Shown here piece after piece: positions 1 through 9,519 of a stretch of 64,000 nucleotides of DNA. Position 1 is the stretch's first letter; each line of letters begins with the position of its first letter. Under the pieces are notes generated by a model. That model saw nothing but the letters and a program-made list of their open reading frames with translations. It was not told the DNA's origin and did no database searches. Source of the stretch: Flavobacteriales bacterium (GTDB taxonomy: Bacteria > Bacteroidota > Bacteroidia > NS11-12g > UBA955); NCBI GenBank assembly GCA_947463125.1, contig CANHQZ010000001.1, positions 108,157 to 172,156 of the forward strand. The letters run 5' to 3'. Both the position numbers and the translations under genes were made by a program.

Positions 1-987
1 GCTCAGCGAATCGGCAAGCTTGTCAAAGTATACATCTGCATTAATGGCTGTATCTGCAGATGATATTTTAAAACCATCGTAAACAAAAGTGGCGGCAGGG
101 TTGGCAGACACCAGACTGGCGGTATTTTGGGTCCAATTAATAGAACCAAGGTCAATAAGGCCGGCAGACAGCTTCAATTTATCGGTTGCTGCATATTCTG
201 CGCCGAAATCCAGTCCCCAGCCGTTGTTTTTTATACCTTTCACAAACCCTGCAGCATTGAGAAAAGGTCCATTAACATCCTGCGTAACAATTTCACCCAG
301 AGAACTTGCCACATTCAATTCAAAATTGGAACTTACCTCAAACGCATAATCATCCGGGCGGGTGCGCACTTTTAGGCTTGCTTCCTTCAATTCTGCCCTG
401 CTGATACCCTTTAGGTACTTTATCCTGATGCCGAGTGTTATTTTATCCGATAGCCGGTAAGCATAGCCCAAGCCGAACTCTCTATAGTGGTAAGCATCTG
501 CGCTGAACCGAAAATCAAAGGTTTCGCCCAGATTAGGCCCGCCGTTTCCATCAATGATAAACCGAAACAAATCTTTGGGATAGCCGAATTTAAAACCTGC
601 CTTATCGGTCACATTAGCAGAAAAGAAATGCTTTTTTGCCCGAAATCCAAAATGAGCCCAGGTCTGATCGGCCTTAATGCTCAGGTAATTCTGACGTGAA
701 AACACATCCAGCATTGCATTCAAATCCAAAAAATTTCCATTGGGTTTCACTACAATGGCATTGTTTATCGCATTCAGGTTAAAACCGCTGTTGGTAGCCT
801 GCAACCCCAGGCTGTTAAAGCCCGGAAAGCCCATAAACCACTTGCAGTCGGGCAGCAGTGCAGGATTGAGAGCGCTGCGCTGTGGCAGGCTTTCCATGTG
901 ATACAAACTGAAGTTTTGCTGGGCCGCCAACCAGGATGAAACCGAAAGCAGGACCGCAAAAAGACCAGAGCGTTTAGAATTCTGCAT
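1..987 (-). CDS. DUF5723 family protein, 3' part missing at window edge
   Basis: An open frame runs from an ATG at 987 to the first base of the window with no stop, so 329 codons are visible and the C-terminus lies outside. The N-terminus is a signal peptide ending LAAQ. What follows is rich in alternating aromatic and glycine residues with phrases such as LNPALLP, GFRAKKHFF, YREFGLGYAY and LGIRIKYLKG, typical of the Bacteroidota DUF5723 family, predicted outer-membrane beta-barrels. The start overlaps the end of the upstream lipoprotein gene by 14 bases, implying translational coupling and shared function. Family assignment rests on recognition of these phrases; the biological role is unknown. 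Confidence 0.75.
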   Translation of the reverse strand, partial: MQNSKRSGLFAVLLSVSSWLAAQQNFSLYHMESLPQRSALNPALLPDCKWFMGFPGFNSLGLQATNSGFNLNAINNAIVVKPNGNFLDLNAMLDVFSRQNYLSIKADQTWAHFGFRAKKHFFSANVTDKAGFKFGYPKDLFRFIIDGNGGPNLGETFDFRFSADAYHYREFGLGYAYRLSDKITLGIRIKYLKGISRAELKEASLKVRTRPDDYAFEVSSNFELNVASSLGEIVTQDVNGPFLNAAGFVKGIKNNGWGLDFGAEYAATDKLKLSAGLIDLGSINWTQNTASLVSANPAATFVYDGFKISSADTAINADVYFDKLADSLS

Positions 988-2584
988 CGGCTGATAATTT
1001 AATTTCTGCACCCAACTTAAATTTTAGTTTCTGGTCTGTGGTAATCCGAACCGGCACAGGGCTGCCGTTGATGCTTGATGTGGGAATCCACGCCCGTGTT
1101 CGCAATCGTTTTGCCTTAAGAATATTGGACAGCCGCGGTTTATCTACCACCAGCTCCCACTGCTCAACATAAGGTGATATAACGTTGCCCCCGGCATCCA
1201 CATTGGCCTGTTTTAACATGTATCTGAAGGGCTGAAACAGCGAATCCAGCATCTTGTTGGCAGCATCAAGAAAAAAACACTGAACCCCGACACCCAGCGG
1301 AATCCCGTTTTCAGCATTCACTTTGAATTTGATCATTTCAACATAGTCGCCTTCCTTTCCAATACCCAGATCAAGATCGGAAGTATCTTCCAGCACCAGG
1401 TCTTTTGTGCTTACCGACATTGGCAATTCAACCGACACGGTCAGTCCGAGTGTGCTGTTATCCCACACAAAACCGCGCCCAAGACCGGGAGACGCTCCCA
1501 CCTTGTATGTCAGATAGTGAGGCTCTGTGCGCATCACGGCTGCAACATTGCTTCCCGAAGCTTTTGTTATGTAAACAGAATCTGCTCTTCGGGTTTCTGC
1601 ACCTCCGTCTGTTGCGGCGCCAATGCTGCCCGATGCATTGTATGCGGTTACCGGAACAGGCGACCCATTTTTGTCTACCAGCGAAAGCTGCTGTATCTGA
1701 TACTGCGATTGAAAACCTGTTCCGTTATTGAAATGAACCTTAATTCTGGCATCTTCAAAAACGATGCTTCCTTTTAAAATATTGACCGAAAAGAGCGACA
1801 AATTAATGGAATCCTGCACATTCAGGAGGCTAGGCTGTCCAAGAAAACCATATAGCTTTCTGAATTTCAAACCCTGCGTAGACAGGTTGAGCTGCAATTG
1901 CTCACTGCCACCCACAGCGCCCGATTTGGTCATTTCCCATGAAACCTTAACGCGAATCTGATTAAACCCCTGATTGCCTTTGGAAAGATCGAGAGATTCA
2001 ATATCGGAAACATTGTGAAAAGAACTGCGGCTGATGGGACCACCACTGCTCCAGGCTTCAGAAAGCAACACCGGCGCACCTGTTTTTTTCAAATCAGGAA
2101 ACTCAATGGTCACTTTGCCCTGATGCCCTGTAGCTGCAGCAATATCGGCCGTAAACACCCCTTCTTTCAGCCAGATAGAATCAAACTGTAATCCGCCACC
2201 GGGCGTTAAGTCAAAAACAAAATTGCGGACTACCGTTACCGTACCGGAGCTGTTTAACGCACTCAGTTCGGCCGCAGTAGGCACTACATTGCCTGAAAAA
2301 TTGCGATCATAAATCGTGTACAACGCCTCCCCTTTTTTAGAAAAATGCTTTTTGTCGTAATGAACTACCAGGGTTTTGTCAGGAAATGAGTTAATCCATT
2401 CCGGATTGACCAGCGCAACCGCATCTTCCAGGTTTAATTCAGCATTCACCAACGGTGCCGCATACTGACCCTTCCATCGCACTCCATTTACATCTTTGAT
2501 TTTTCGGAGAGGGTCCTTCATACAGCCCGTTACTGCAAGTAAAAAGACCAGAGAAAGAATTACATTTGTTGAATGTCTTGTCAT
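974..2584 (-). CDS. Predicted outer-membrane lipoprotein, function unknown
   Basis: The 536-residue product has a short n-region, a hydrophobic stretch and a lipobox AVTGC with Cys21, so it should be a lipoprotein. The rest looks beta-rich with no enzymatic motif. I recognise no named family; the WKGQYAAPLVNAELNLED opening resembles secreted Bacteroidota proteins of unknown role. It is the first gene of a minus-strand pair with the DUF5723 gene, whose start lies inside its last codons, so the two are probably made together and may act together in the outer membrane. A -7-like promoter element lies 34 bases before its ATG. Confidence 0.75.
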   Translation of the reverse strand: MTRHSTNVILSLVFLLAVTGCMKDPLRKIKDVNGVRWKGQYAAPLVNAELNLEDAVALVNPEWINSFPDKTLVVHYDKKHFSKKGEALYTIYDRNFSGNVVPTAAELSALNSSGTVTVVRNFVFDLTPGGGLQFDSIWLKEGVFTADIAAATGHQGKVTIEFPDLKKTGAPVLLSEAWSSGGPISRSSFHNVSDIESLDLSKGNQGFNQIRVKVSWEMTKSGAVGGSEQLQLNLSTQGLKFRKLYGFLGQPSLLNVQDSINLSLFSVNILKGSIVFEDARIKVHFNNGTGFQSQYQIQQLSLVDKNGSPVPVTAYNASGSIGAATDGGAETRRADSVYITKASGSNVAAVMRTEPHYLTYKVGASPGLGRGFVWDNSTLGLTVSVELPMSVSTKDLVLEDTSDLDLGIGKEGDYVEMIKFKVNAENGIPLGVGVQCFFLDAANKMLDSLFQPFRYMLKQANVDAGGNVISPYVEQWELVVDKPRLSNILKAKRLRTRAWIPTSSINGSPVPVRITTDQKLKFKLGAEIKLSADAEF

Positions 2585-2618
2585 GGTAGATTTAAGATAG
2601 TTAAGATGTGAAAGCCAC

Positions 2619-2626
2619 CAAAGCTA
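2619..2626 (-). promoter_or_regulatory. -7 promoter element of the lipoprotein/DUF5723 pair
   Basis: On the minus strand the element reads TAGCTTTG, a full match to the Bacteroidota TAnnTTTG consensus, 34 bases before the ATG at 2584. I see no good TTG at the usual distance upstream, so the call is tentative. Confidence 0.4.
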
Positions 2627-2687
2627 ATTATTTAATACAGCTTTAATTGAGACTACCACCAAAGACCTCGAATTTAAGCAAAATCAC

Positions 2688-2718
2688 TTGCTTTTCAAGA
2701 ATATTTGTATTTATTTTG
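2688..2718 (+). promoter_or_regulatory. Possible promoter of the rpsP operon
   Basis: A TTG at 2688-2690 is followed after 21 bases by TATTTTG, one base shorter than the TAnnTTTG consensus. It sits 47 bases before the rpsP ATG. The leader ends in an A-rich stretch instead of a Shine-Dalgarno sequence. Position is sensible but the match is imperfect. Confidence 0.3.
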
Positions 2719-2765
2719 CACCCCCGGATTTAGGAGACCCGGGCATAAATTAAAAAAAGAAGAAA

Positions 2766-3452
2766 ATGGCAACTAAAATCAGATTGCAAAGACATGGCCG
2801 GAAGAAACGTGCTTTCTTCCACATTGTGGTGGCGGATTCGCGTGCTCCTAGGGATGGCCGTTTTATCGATAAAATCGGTACTTACAACCCTATCACCAAT
2901 CCTGCAACCATCGACATCAACTTAGACAAGGCCGTTCAATGGATGGCCAATGGCGCTCAACCCTCAGACACGGCCCGTGCCATCCTGAGCTACAAAGGCG
3001 TTCTCTACAAACATCACCTGCAGGTGGGTGTGCGCAAAGGCGCCATCACCCAGGAACAGGCCGATGCGAAATTTGCGGAATGGATGACTTCAAAAGAAGC
3101 CAAAATCGCAGACAAACGCAGCAACCTTGAAAAAGCAAGCAACAGCCGCAAATCAGATGCGATGAAAGCAGAAGCACAGAAGCGTGAAGCCATTGCAGCC
3201 CGTGTTCTGGCCAAGCAAAGTGCAGCAAGCGAAGAAGCAGCCGAAGAAACTGAAAGCTCTGAATCAGAAGCCAGCGCAGAAGTAACCGAAAACGTTGCTG
3301 CTGAGGAAACCGCTGCAACCGAAGAAGTAGCTGAAGAAACTCCCGCTGCTGAAGAATCAGCACCGGTTGAAGAGCCTGCTACTGAGGAACCTGCAAGCGA
3401 AGAGCCTGCTGCTGAAGAATCAGCACCTACTGAAGGTGAAAACGCCGAGTAA
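2766..3452 (+). CDS. rpsP: Ribosomal protein S16 (bS16) with acidic C-terminal extension
   Basis: Residues 1 to about 80 are a canonical S16 ([20 protein letters not shown], then [13 protein letters not shown]), a 30S assembly protein. The protein is 228 residues long against roughly 80-90 in most bacteria. A lysine/arginine-rich helix (about 95-150) is followed by a low-complexity Ala/Glu/Pro/Ser tail (about 155-228) with repeated EEPA and EESAP units. Extended S16 proteins are usual in Bacteroidota, so this is not a fusion artefact. It is the first gene of a plus-strand operon with rimM and trmD. The tail is probably disordered and solvent exposed; its role is not known to me. Confidence 0.97.
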   Translation: MATKIRLQRHGRKKRAFFHIVVADSRAPRDGRFIDKIGTYNPITNPATIDINLDKAVQWMANGAQPSDTARAILSYKGVLYKHHLQVGVRKGAITQEQADAKFAEWMTSKEAKIADKRSNLEKASNSRKSDAMKAEAQKREAIAARVLAKQSAASEEAAEETESSESEASAEVTENVAAEETAATEEVAEETPAAEESAPVEEPATEEPASEEPAAEESAPTEGENAE

Positions 3453-3458
3453 TCGCCT

Positions 3459-3962
3459 ATGATTCCTCCACTGACCCGCATCGGTCGGATTTCCGCCAAG
3501 CACGGATTTAAAGGAGAAGTCAGCATTGCTCTGGATGATTCTTCATTAAGTAAAAACATCAAAAAAGGGAATTTCCTTTTCATCGAATTCGATGGCAAGG
3601 GAGTTCCCTTTCTCATTGAAAACTGCAGCGACGGTGGTTCAGTCGTAAAACTGGCTGACATAGACACCGAAGAAGCCGCGAAAGAGATTTTAGGCTTCAC
3701 ACTTTTTCTTGAGAAAAATAAAGTAAAAGAAAATAAGCAGCCCGGATTCGATCACCTTACAGGCTTTTCTATTAAGGATGAAGACTCTGATTTCACGGCA
3801 ACCATTTCACAAATCGAAATCTATCCGCAGGGGCCCATGCTTGAAGTTTTATCCAATGATAAAACCTTTCTGATTCCCCTGGTGGAAGAATGGATTACCG
3901 AAATTGATGAAGACAATAAACGCATAGGGATGCGGCTTCCGGCCGGACTTACCGAAATTTGA
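3459..3962 (+). CDS. rimM: 16S rRNA processing factor RimM
   Basis: The 167-residue product has the two expected parts: an N-terminal RimM beta-barrel with GRISAKHGFKGEV (about residues 7-19) and a C-terminal PRC-barrel ending with the typical FLIPLVEEWITEID stretch. RimM binds S19 and helps mature the 3' domain of the 30S subunit. It starts 6 bases after rpsP and ends 6 bases before trmD, the conserved order of this operon. The ATG at 3459 gives the expected N-terminus. Confidence 0.95.
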   Translation: MIPPLTRIGRISAKHGFKGEVSIALDDSSLSKNIKKGNFLFIEFDGKGVPFLIENCSDGGSVVKLADIDTEEAAKEILGFTLFLEKNKVKENKQPGFDHLTGFSIKDEDSDFTATISQIEIYPQGPMLEVLSNDKTFLIPLVEEWITEIDEDNKRIGMRLPAGLTEI

Positions 3963-3968
3963 GAAATT

Positions 3969-4664
3969 TTGCTGCGCATTGACATCATATCAGCCGTGCC
4001 CGGCCTGCTTGAAAGCCCGCTCAGGCAAAGCATTCCCAAAAGAGCCACTGACAAACAACTGGCAGAAATACACATTCATAACCTGCACGATTACGGGCTG
4101 GGTAAATACAGGCAGATTGATGATTACCCCTTTGGCGGCGGTGCAGGCATGGTGCTCATGGCAGAACCGCTCTCGATGGTGATCGAAAAACTGCAGTCGG
4201 AAAGAAAATACGACGAAGTTATTTATACCAGTCCTGACGGTGAGCCATTTCAGCAGGGTATTGCCAATACACTTTCGCTGAAAGAAAACATCATCATCAT
4301 TTGCGGCCATTACAAAGGCATAGACCAACGAATCCGTGACATGTATGTAACCCGCGAAATTTCGCTGGGAGATTTTGTACTTAGCGGAGGTGAAATTGCC
4401 GCTGCAGCCATCACCGATGCCGTTGTAAGGCTTCTTCCCGGTGTGCTGGGCAATGAAGAAAGTGCATTATCTGATAGTTTTCAGGATGGCCTGCTTGCCC
4501 CTCCCCTCTACACCCGACCAGAGGTGTTCAAAGACCGGAAAGTACCGGAAATACTGATGAGCGGCGACCACAAGAAAATTGAAGCCTGGCGACTGGAACA
4601 ATCCATGGAAAGAACCCTGAAACTGAGACCCGACTTATATAAAAAACTCGATAACGACATATAA
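3969..4664 (+). CDS. trmD: tRNA (guanine-N1-)-methyltransferase TrmD
   Basis: TrmD makes m1G37 in tRNA using S-adenosylmethionine, preventing +1 frameshifting. The 231-residue product carries the trefoil-knot SPOUT signatures: [24 protein letters not shown] and the [11 protein letters not shown] segment, and the C-terminal DNA/RNA-binding helices. The best start is a TTG at 3969, which yields the conserved LRIDIIS opening; no in-frame ATG lies near. It follows rimM by 6 bases. rplS, usual next gene in many bacteria, is not here. Confidence 0.96.
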   Translation: MLRIDIISAVPGLLESPLRQSIPKRATDKQLAEIHIHNLHDYGLGKYRQIDDYPFGGGAGMVLMAEPLSMVIEKLQSERKYDEVIYTSPDGEPFQQGIANTLSLKENIIIICGHYKGIDQRIRDMYVTREISLGDFVLSGGEIAAAAITDAVVRLLPGVLGNEESALSDSFQDGLLAPPLYTRPEVFKDRKVPEILMSGDHKKIEAWRLEQSMERTLKLRPDLYKKLDNDI

Positions 4665-4685
4665 TTTCTTATTTTTACATCGCTG

Positions 4686-5453
4686 ATGAAACTTACCCTG
4701 AAACGCCCGCTGGTTATCTTTGATCTTGAAACAACCGGCGTAAATACCTCTTCCGACCGCATTGTGGAAATTTGCATGATTAAGGTTTTTCCGGAAGGAC
4801 ACGAGGAACTCCGCACGTATCGTATTAACCCGGAAATCCCCATTCCCCCACAAGCTACAGCCGTGCATGGCATTTCGGATGAAGACATAGCCGATAAACC
4901 TACCTTTAAAATGCTGGCAACAGAGCTGAATCAGTTTATGCAGGAATGCGATTTTGGCGGTTTTAACAGCAACAAATTCGATTTTCCCATGCTTGTAGAG
5001 GAATTTTACCGCGCCGGTGTGGATTTTGAGGTAGAGAAACGCAAATTCATTGATGCTCAGCGCATTTTTCATGTGAAAGAACCCAGAAATCTGACAGCCG
5101 CGTACCGTTTTTACTGCAACCGCGAACTGGAAAATGCCCACAGTGCGGAAGCCGACACCCTGGCAACCTGGGCCATTTTAAAAGCCCAGATTGAACGATA
5201 CGATGATTTGCCCGGAGATATTGATGCGCTGCACAAAATGAGCGGCCAGAGCAACCTGGCAGACCTTGCAGGCAGATTTGTTTTCAATGACGCGGGAGAG
5301 GTTGTATTTAACTTTGGAAAGCACAAAAATAAACTGGTAAAAGACGTTTTGCGCGATGAGCCCGGCTATTACAACTGGATGATGGACGGTGATTTCCCCA
5401 TGCAAACCAAAAACGTACTGACCCGCATACGGCTGAGCATGCGCAACGAATGA
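4686..5453 (+). CDS. DnaQ-like DEDDh 3'-5' exonuclease
   Basis: The 255-residue product is an RNase H-fold exonuclease like the epsilon proofreading subunit. ExoI (FDLETTG) gives Asp13 and Glu15, ExoII gives Asp99 in NKFDFPML, and ExoIII gives His152 and Asp157 in AHSAEADT, so all catalytic residues of the DEDDh type are present. A C-terminal segment (about 195-255), with FGKHKNKLV and YNWMMDGDFP, matches the extension seen in Bacteroidota exonuclease-domain proteins. It starts 21 bases after trmD and its stop overlaps the next start by 4 bases. Whether it proofreads for a polymerase or trims RNA cannot be told from sequence. Confidence 0.88.
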   Translation: MKLTLKRPLVIFDLETTGVNTSSDRIVEICMIKVFPEGHEELRTYRINPEIPIPPQATAVHGISDEDIADKPTFKMLATELNQFMQECDFGGFNSNKFDFPMLVEEFYRAGVDFEVEKRKFIDAQRIFHVKEPRNLTAAYRFYCNRELENAHSAEADTLATWAILKAQIERYDDLPGDIDALHKMSGQSNLADLAGRFVFNDAGEVVFNFGKHKNKLVKDVLRDEPGYYNWMMDGDFPMQTKNVLTRIRLSMRNE

Positions 5454-6169
5454 AACAACATTCCAAAGAATTTGAATCCTGGATACTGTACCGCGATGAT
5501 GATTTCATTGTGGTAAACAAACCTCCTTTTGTTCCATCCCTTCACGAACGCGGCAAATTCACCCATATTTCCCTGCTCGAAATGGCCCGGGAATTTCATC
5601 CTGAAGCAACACTTTGTCACCGCCTGGACCGCGAAACCAGTGGGGCTGTGGTTATTGCCCTGCATGCTGAAGCCTACCGGCACATGAGCATTCAGTTTGA
5701 AGACCGCAAAGTGGAAAAAATATACCATGCTGTGGTGGAAGGTCAGATTCAGTTTGATGACCACCTGGTGGATCTGCCCATACAGACCGAAATCCCCGGC
5801 AGGGTTAGAATTGACCGCACCGGAAAGCCATCGGCCACGTTTTTTAAAACCCTGGAAATATTCAGGCATTTTACCCTCATGGAGTGCCAGCCTGTGACAG
5901 GCAGAATGCACCAGATTCGTGTGCATCTGGAATCACAAAACACCCATATTCTAGCAGATGAACTTTATGGTGGCAAAACTTTTTTGCTTTCGCAACTAAA
6001 ACGCAAACACAAAGGCGAAGACAGTCCGCTGATAAAGCGGTTTGCGCTGCATGCCGCCATGATAGCTTTCCGCAAGATGAATGATGACATACTGGGCATA
6101 GAAGCACCCTACCCCAAGGACATGGAAGTATTATTGAAAATCCTTCGCAAATACGATTCGGTATCATGA
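5450..6169 (+). CDS. RluA-family RNA pseudouridine synthase
   Basis: The 239-residue product converts uridine to pseudouridine in rRNA or tRNA. The catalytic motif HRLDRETSG lies at about residues 57-65 with Asp60 as nucleophile; KIYHAVVEG and the C-terminal TGRMHQIRVH motif complete the family. It lacks an N-terminal S4 domain, like the RluA/TruC branch. It overlaps the exonuclease stop by ATGA and its own stop overlaps the next start the same way, so it is embedded in the operon. The target uridine cannot be inferred. Confidence 0.9.
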   Translation: MKQHSKEFESWILYRDDDFIVVNKPPFVPSLHERGKFTHISLLEMAREFHPEATLCHRLDRETSGAVVIALHAEAYRHMSIQFEDRKVEKIYHAVVEGQIQFDDHLVDLPIQTEIPGRVRIDRTGKPSATFFKTLEIFRHFTLMECQPVTGRMHQIRVHLESQNTHILADELYGGKTFLLSQLKRKHKGEDSPLIKRFALHAAMIAFRKMNDDILGIEAPYPKDMEVLLKILRKYDSVS

Positions 6170-7113
6170 GGTTACTCGTGAAAATATGGCCCTTGTTTAT
6201 TGGGATTTCACTATGGATGGCCTTTTCAGCGCCTCCCGATGCGGATGACATGACGGAAGCGCAGATGGGAAGAAAACTGTTTTTTGACAAGCGGTTTTCA
6301 CTCAACAACACTATCAGTTGTGCCGATTGTCACATTCCAACCTTTGCTTTTTCAGACACAACCGCATTATCCAAAGGTTTTGAAGGTAAAACCACCACCC
6401 GCAATGCACCACCGCTGACCAACCTGAGCGGAAGACCTTACTTTTTCTGGGATGGACGTTCGCCCAGCCTGGAAGATCAGGTATTACATCCCATTCAGCA
6501 CCCGGTAGAAATGGGTCTAAACCTGAAAGAATTGAACAAAAGACTCAGGGCAGATAAACTCTATGTAAAATGGTTCAAAAAGCATTACGGAAAACTTCCG
6601 GATGCCTCTCTGGCAGCGCGCGCCATCGCAGCATTTGAGCGCACCTTGGAAACCGGTAACGCCCCCATTGACCGTTTTATGGATGGAGACTCCGGCGCTA
6701 TTAGTCTTTCTGCCATGCGGGGCCGTGAGATTTTTACCGAAAAAGGCAAGTGTTTTGAATGCCATTTCACCCCAGATTTTACTGCCGATGAATTTAAAAA
6801 TATTGGGCTGTTCAATGCAAAAAACCTCAATGACAGCGGACGTTTCAGCATTACCAAAAAGCAGGATGACTTGGGTAAATTCAGGGTTCCCGGCTTGCGA
6901 AACGTTACCCTTACGGCACCTTACATGCACAATGGTATGTTCAAAAGCCTGGAAGAAGTAATCGATTACTACAACGATCCTTCCGTTGTGGTTCCTGATG
7001 CCATCAACCGCGATACCCTGCTAAACGGCAGATTGAACCTGACTACCCAGGAAAAAGCAGACCTGCTGGCCTTTCTGCAAACCCTGACTTCTGCTTCCGC
7101 CTCGCGTAAATAA
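6166..7113 (+). CDS. Di-haem cytochrome c peroxidase family protein
   Basis: The 315-residue product has an N-terminal signal peptide or anchor and two c-type haem sites, CADCH (Cys52, Cys55, His56) and CFECH (Cys196, Cys199, His200). GREIFTEKGKC and the late YMHNGMFKSLEEVIDYY block, including a possible axial Met, match the bacterial cytochrome c peroxidase/MauG family, which reduces hydrogen peroxide in the periplasm with electrons from small cytochromes. It is translationally coupled to the pseudouridine synthase. Its substrate may differ from peroxide, since MauG-like members oxidise other partners. Confidence 0.9.
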   Translation: MRLLVKIWPLFIGISLWMAFSAPPDADDMTEAQMGRKLFFDKRFSLNNTISCADCHIPTFAFSDTTALSKGFEGKTTTRNAPPLTNLSGRPYFFWDGRSPSLEDQVLHPIQHPVEMGLNLKELNKRLRADKLYVKWFKKHYGKLPDASLAARAIAAFERTLETGNAPIDRFMDGDSGAISLSAMRGREIFTEKGKCFECHFTPDFTADEFKNIGLFNAKNLNDSGRFSITKKQDDLGKFRVPGLRNVTLTAPYMHNGMFKSLEEVIDYYNDPSVVVPDAINRDTLLNGRLNLTTQEKADLLAFLQTLTSASASRK

Positions 7114-7121
7114 TTTCGCTC

Positions 7122-7592
7122 ATGAACGTTGATAAGCCGTCTTTCAAAGAACTTGCGGAAATTGCGGAGAAACTGCGCAGGCTAAAAAAGAAACCTCCCG
7201 GAAACCTGGACCGGCAATTTGAAGAGGCACACGACGAGGTTTTTTCCAAAACGGACTGCCTGACCTGCGCCAACTGCTGCAAAACCGCTTCTCCCATGTT
7301 GTTTGAAAAAGACATTGAACGGTTGGCAAAGCATTTAAAACTGAAACCCGGTGCGTTTATTGAGCAGTATTTATTTCTTGACACCGACGGAATTTTTGCT
7401 TTCAGACAAACACCCTGTCCATTTTTAGGCAGCGATAATTATTGCAGCGTATATGAGCACAGGCCCAAAGCCTGCAGGGAGTACCCGCACACCAACATGC
7501 GAAAAATGCATACATTGCTGAAACTGGCTGAAAAAAATCTGCAAATTTGTCCGGCGGTGGCCCAAATTGTGCAACGCATTGAAAATGCCTAA
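7122..7592 (+). CDS. YkgJ-family cysteine-cluster protein
   Basis: The 156-residue protein has the cysteine set of the YkgJ/CxxCxxCC family: CLTCANCC near residue 46, then CPFLG, YCSVY and KACREYP. These cysteines probably bind zinc or an iron-sulfur cluster. No enzymatic role is established. It follows the peroxidase gene by 8 bases and ends the operon; lepA has its own promoter just downstream. Confidence 0.85.
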   Translation: MNVDKPSFKELAEIAEKLRRLKKKPPGNLDRQFEEAHDEVFSKTDCLTCANCCKTASPMLFEKDIERLAKHLKLKPGAFIEQYLFLDTDGIFAFRQTPCPFLGSDNYCSVYEHRPKACREYPHTNMRKMHTLLKLAEKNLQICPAVAQIVQRIENA

Positions 7593-7621
7593 AACCCTGC
7601 CATTTGGGGCAAGCTGTGGCG

Positions 7622-7629
7622 TATATTTG
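7622..7629 (+). promoter_or_regulatory. -7 promoter element of lepA
   Basis: TATATTTG is a full match to TAnnTTTG. It ends 11 bases before the ATG at 7641. A TTTG at 7603-7606 is only 15 bases upstream, shorter than the usual 19-21. The GTG at 7632 would lie close to or before the expected transcription start, which favours the ATG. Confidence 0.5.
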
Positions 7630-7640
7630 CAGTGCCTTTT

Positions 7641-9431
7641 ATGAAAAACATCCGCAACTTCTGCATCATTGCCCACATTGACCACGGAAAAAGCACGCTG
7701 GCAGACCGTTTGCTGGAATATACCGGAACCCTGGATAAACGCCAGCTGCAGGCCCAGACCCTGGACGATATGGATCTGGAGCGCGAGCGCGGTATCACCA
7801 TCAAGAGCCACGCCATCCAGATGAATTACAGCCTGGACGGCCAGGATTACGTGCTGAACCTGATTGATACGCCCGGTCACGTGGATTTCAGCTACGAAGT
7901 AAGCAGAAGTATTGCCGCCTGCGAAGGCGCCCTGCTGATTGTGGATGCCAGCCAGGGCATTGAAGCCCAGACCATCAGCAACCTTTTTATGGCGCTGGAA
8001 CACGGACTGGAAATCATTCCCGTTCTCAATAAAATTGATCTTCCCGGCGCCATGCCCGAGGAAGTGAAGGACGAGATTGTGGAATTGCTGGGCTGCAAAC
8101 GTGAAGAAATAATTCCCGCCAGCGGCAAAACCGGGCAGGGTGTTTACGATGTACTGCGGGCCATTATAGAACGCGTTCCCGCGCCCAAAGGCAATCCGGA
8201 TGCACCGTTGAAGGCACTCATCTTTGATTCTGTATTCAATTCTTTCAGGGGAATTATTGCCTATTACAGGGTGCTGGATGGCAGCATCAAAAGCGGTCAG
8301 CATGTAAAATTCATGAACACAAGCCTTGATTATCACGCCGATGAAATTGGGGTGCTCAAACTAGACCTTTCACCCAAAAAACAGATATCCGCAGGTGATG
8401 TAGGCTATATTATTTCTGGCATCAAAGATGCCAAGGAAGTGAAGGTAGGCGATACCATCACTGATTTTGAAAAGCCTGCATCTGAGGCCATTAAAGGATT
8501 TGAAGATGTGAAACCCATGGTTTTTGCCGGTATTTATCCGGTAGACACTGAAGACTACGAAGAACTGCGTGAGAGTATGTCAAAGTTACAGCTCAACGAT
8601 GCATCCATCGTATTTGAGCCTGAAAGCTCTGCGGCATTGGGTTTTGGATTCCGCTGCGGGTTCCTGGGTATGCTGCACCTCGAAATTATTCAGGAGCGCC
8701 TGGAGCGTGAGTTTGGCATGACAGTGATTACCACCGTACCGAACGTTAGCTACAATGCCTACGATACAAAGGGAGAAGAAATACTCGTAAACAATCCTAG
8801 CGATCTTCCGCCACCCGAGAAGATTGATTACGTAGAAGAGCCATATATCACAGCCTCAGTCATTACCAAATCTGAATATGTGGGTTCGGTGATGAGCCTT
8901 TGTCTGGACAAGCGCGGCATACTGAAAAATCAGGTGTACCTGACTTCTGAACGTGTAGAAATGACGTTTGAAATGCCGCTGGCAGAAATCGTGTTTGATT
9001 TCTATGACCGCCTGAAAACCATTAGCCGCGGGTATGCCAGCTTTGATTATCAACCGTTGGGTTACAGGGAAAGTAAGCTGGTAAAAATGGACATCCTGCT
9101 GAACGGCAAGCAAGTAGATGCACTCAGTGCCATCATCCACCGCGATAACGCGCATGACCTGGGCAAGAAAATCTGCAAAAAACTGAAGGACCTGATTCCC
9201 AAACAGCAGTTTGAAATTGCGATTCAGGCTGCCATTGGTGCCAAGATTATATCGCGTGAGAATATATCTGCCATTAGAAAAGATGTAACTGCGAAGTGTT
9301 ATGGCGGTGATATCAGCCGTAAGCGCAAACTGCTCGAAAAGCAGAAAGCGGGTAAGAAACGAATGCGTCAGGTGGGCAATGTGGAAATTCCACAAAGCGC
9401 CTTTATGGCAGTATTGAAACTGAACGATTAA
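7641..9431 (+). CDS. lepA: Elongation factor 4 (LepA), ribosome-associated GTPase
   Basis: EF-4 acts on ribosomes during initiation or stalled elongation. The product has the G1 motif [10 protein letters not shown]2 in the RERGIT segment, G3 DTPGHVDF and G4 NKIDL, then domains II, III, V-like and the LepA-specific C-terminal domain ending [17 protein letters not shown] chose the ATG at 7641, three codons inside a GTG-started frame at 7632, because it gives the MKNIRNF opening conserved in LepA and fits the promoter position. Length is then 596 residues, normal for the family. Confidence 0.97.
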   Translation: MKNIRNFCIIAHIDHGKSTLADRLLEYTGTLDKRQLQAQTLDDMDLERERGITIKSHAIQMNYSLDGQDYVLNLIDTPGHVDFSYEVSRSIAACEGALLIVDASQGIEAQTISNLFMALEHGLEIIPVLNKIDLPGAMPEEVKDEIVELLGCKREEIIPASGKTGQGVYDVLRAIIERVPAPKGNPDAPLKALIFDSVFNSFRGIIAYYRVLDGSIKSGQHVKFMNTSLDYHADEIGVLKLDLSPKKQISAGDVGYIISGIKDAKEVKVGDTITDFEKPASEAIKGFEDVKPMVFAGIYPVDTEDYEELRESMSKLQLNDASIVFEPESSAALGFGFRCGFLGMLHLEIIQERLEREFGMTVITTVPNVSYNAYDTKGEEILVNNPSDLPPPEKIDYVEEPYITASVITKSEYVGSVMSLCLDKRGILKNQVYLTSERVEMTFEMPLAEIVFDFYDRLKTISRGYASFDYQPLGYRESKLVKMDILLNGKQVDALSAIIHRDNAHDLGKKICKKLKDLIPKQQFEIAIQAAIGAKIISRENISAIRKDVTAKCYGGDISRKRKLLEKQKAGKKRMRQVGNVEIPQSAFMAVLKLND

Positions 9432-9456
9432 TTCCAAACCGGATTTTTCAGAACAA

Positions 9457-9488
9457 TTTGGAAATCCGATAAAAATCGCCTATATTTG
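9457..9488 (+). promoter_or_regulatory. Promoter of dprA
   Basis: TTTG at 9457-9460, a 20-base spacer, then TATATTTG at 9481-9488: a full match to the Bacteroidota housekeeping promoter. The start codon at 9520 is 31 bases downstream. Confidence 0.6.
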
Positions 9489-9519
9489 GAAATATAGGTT
9501 TGTTAATATTTTTATCATT

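Noticed and set aside
3014..3700. Minus-strand Ser/Ala-rich frames opposite the S16 tail
   Set aside because: They arise from the repetitive GAA/GCT-rich tail of rpsP, which leaves all frames open.
7425..8336. A 303-codon minus-strand frame opposite lepA
   Set aside because: It lies over the conserved GTPase domain of lepA and its translation has no family features.
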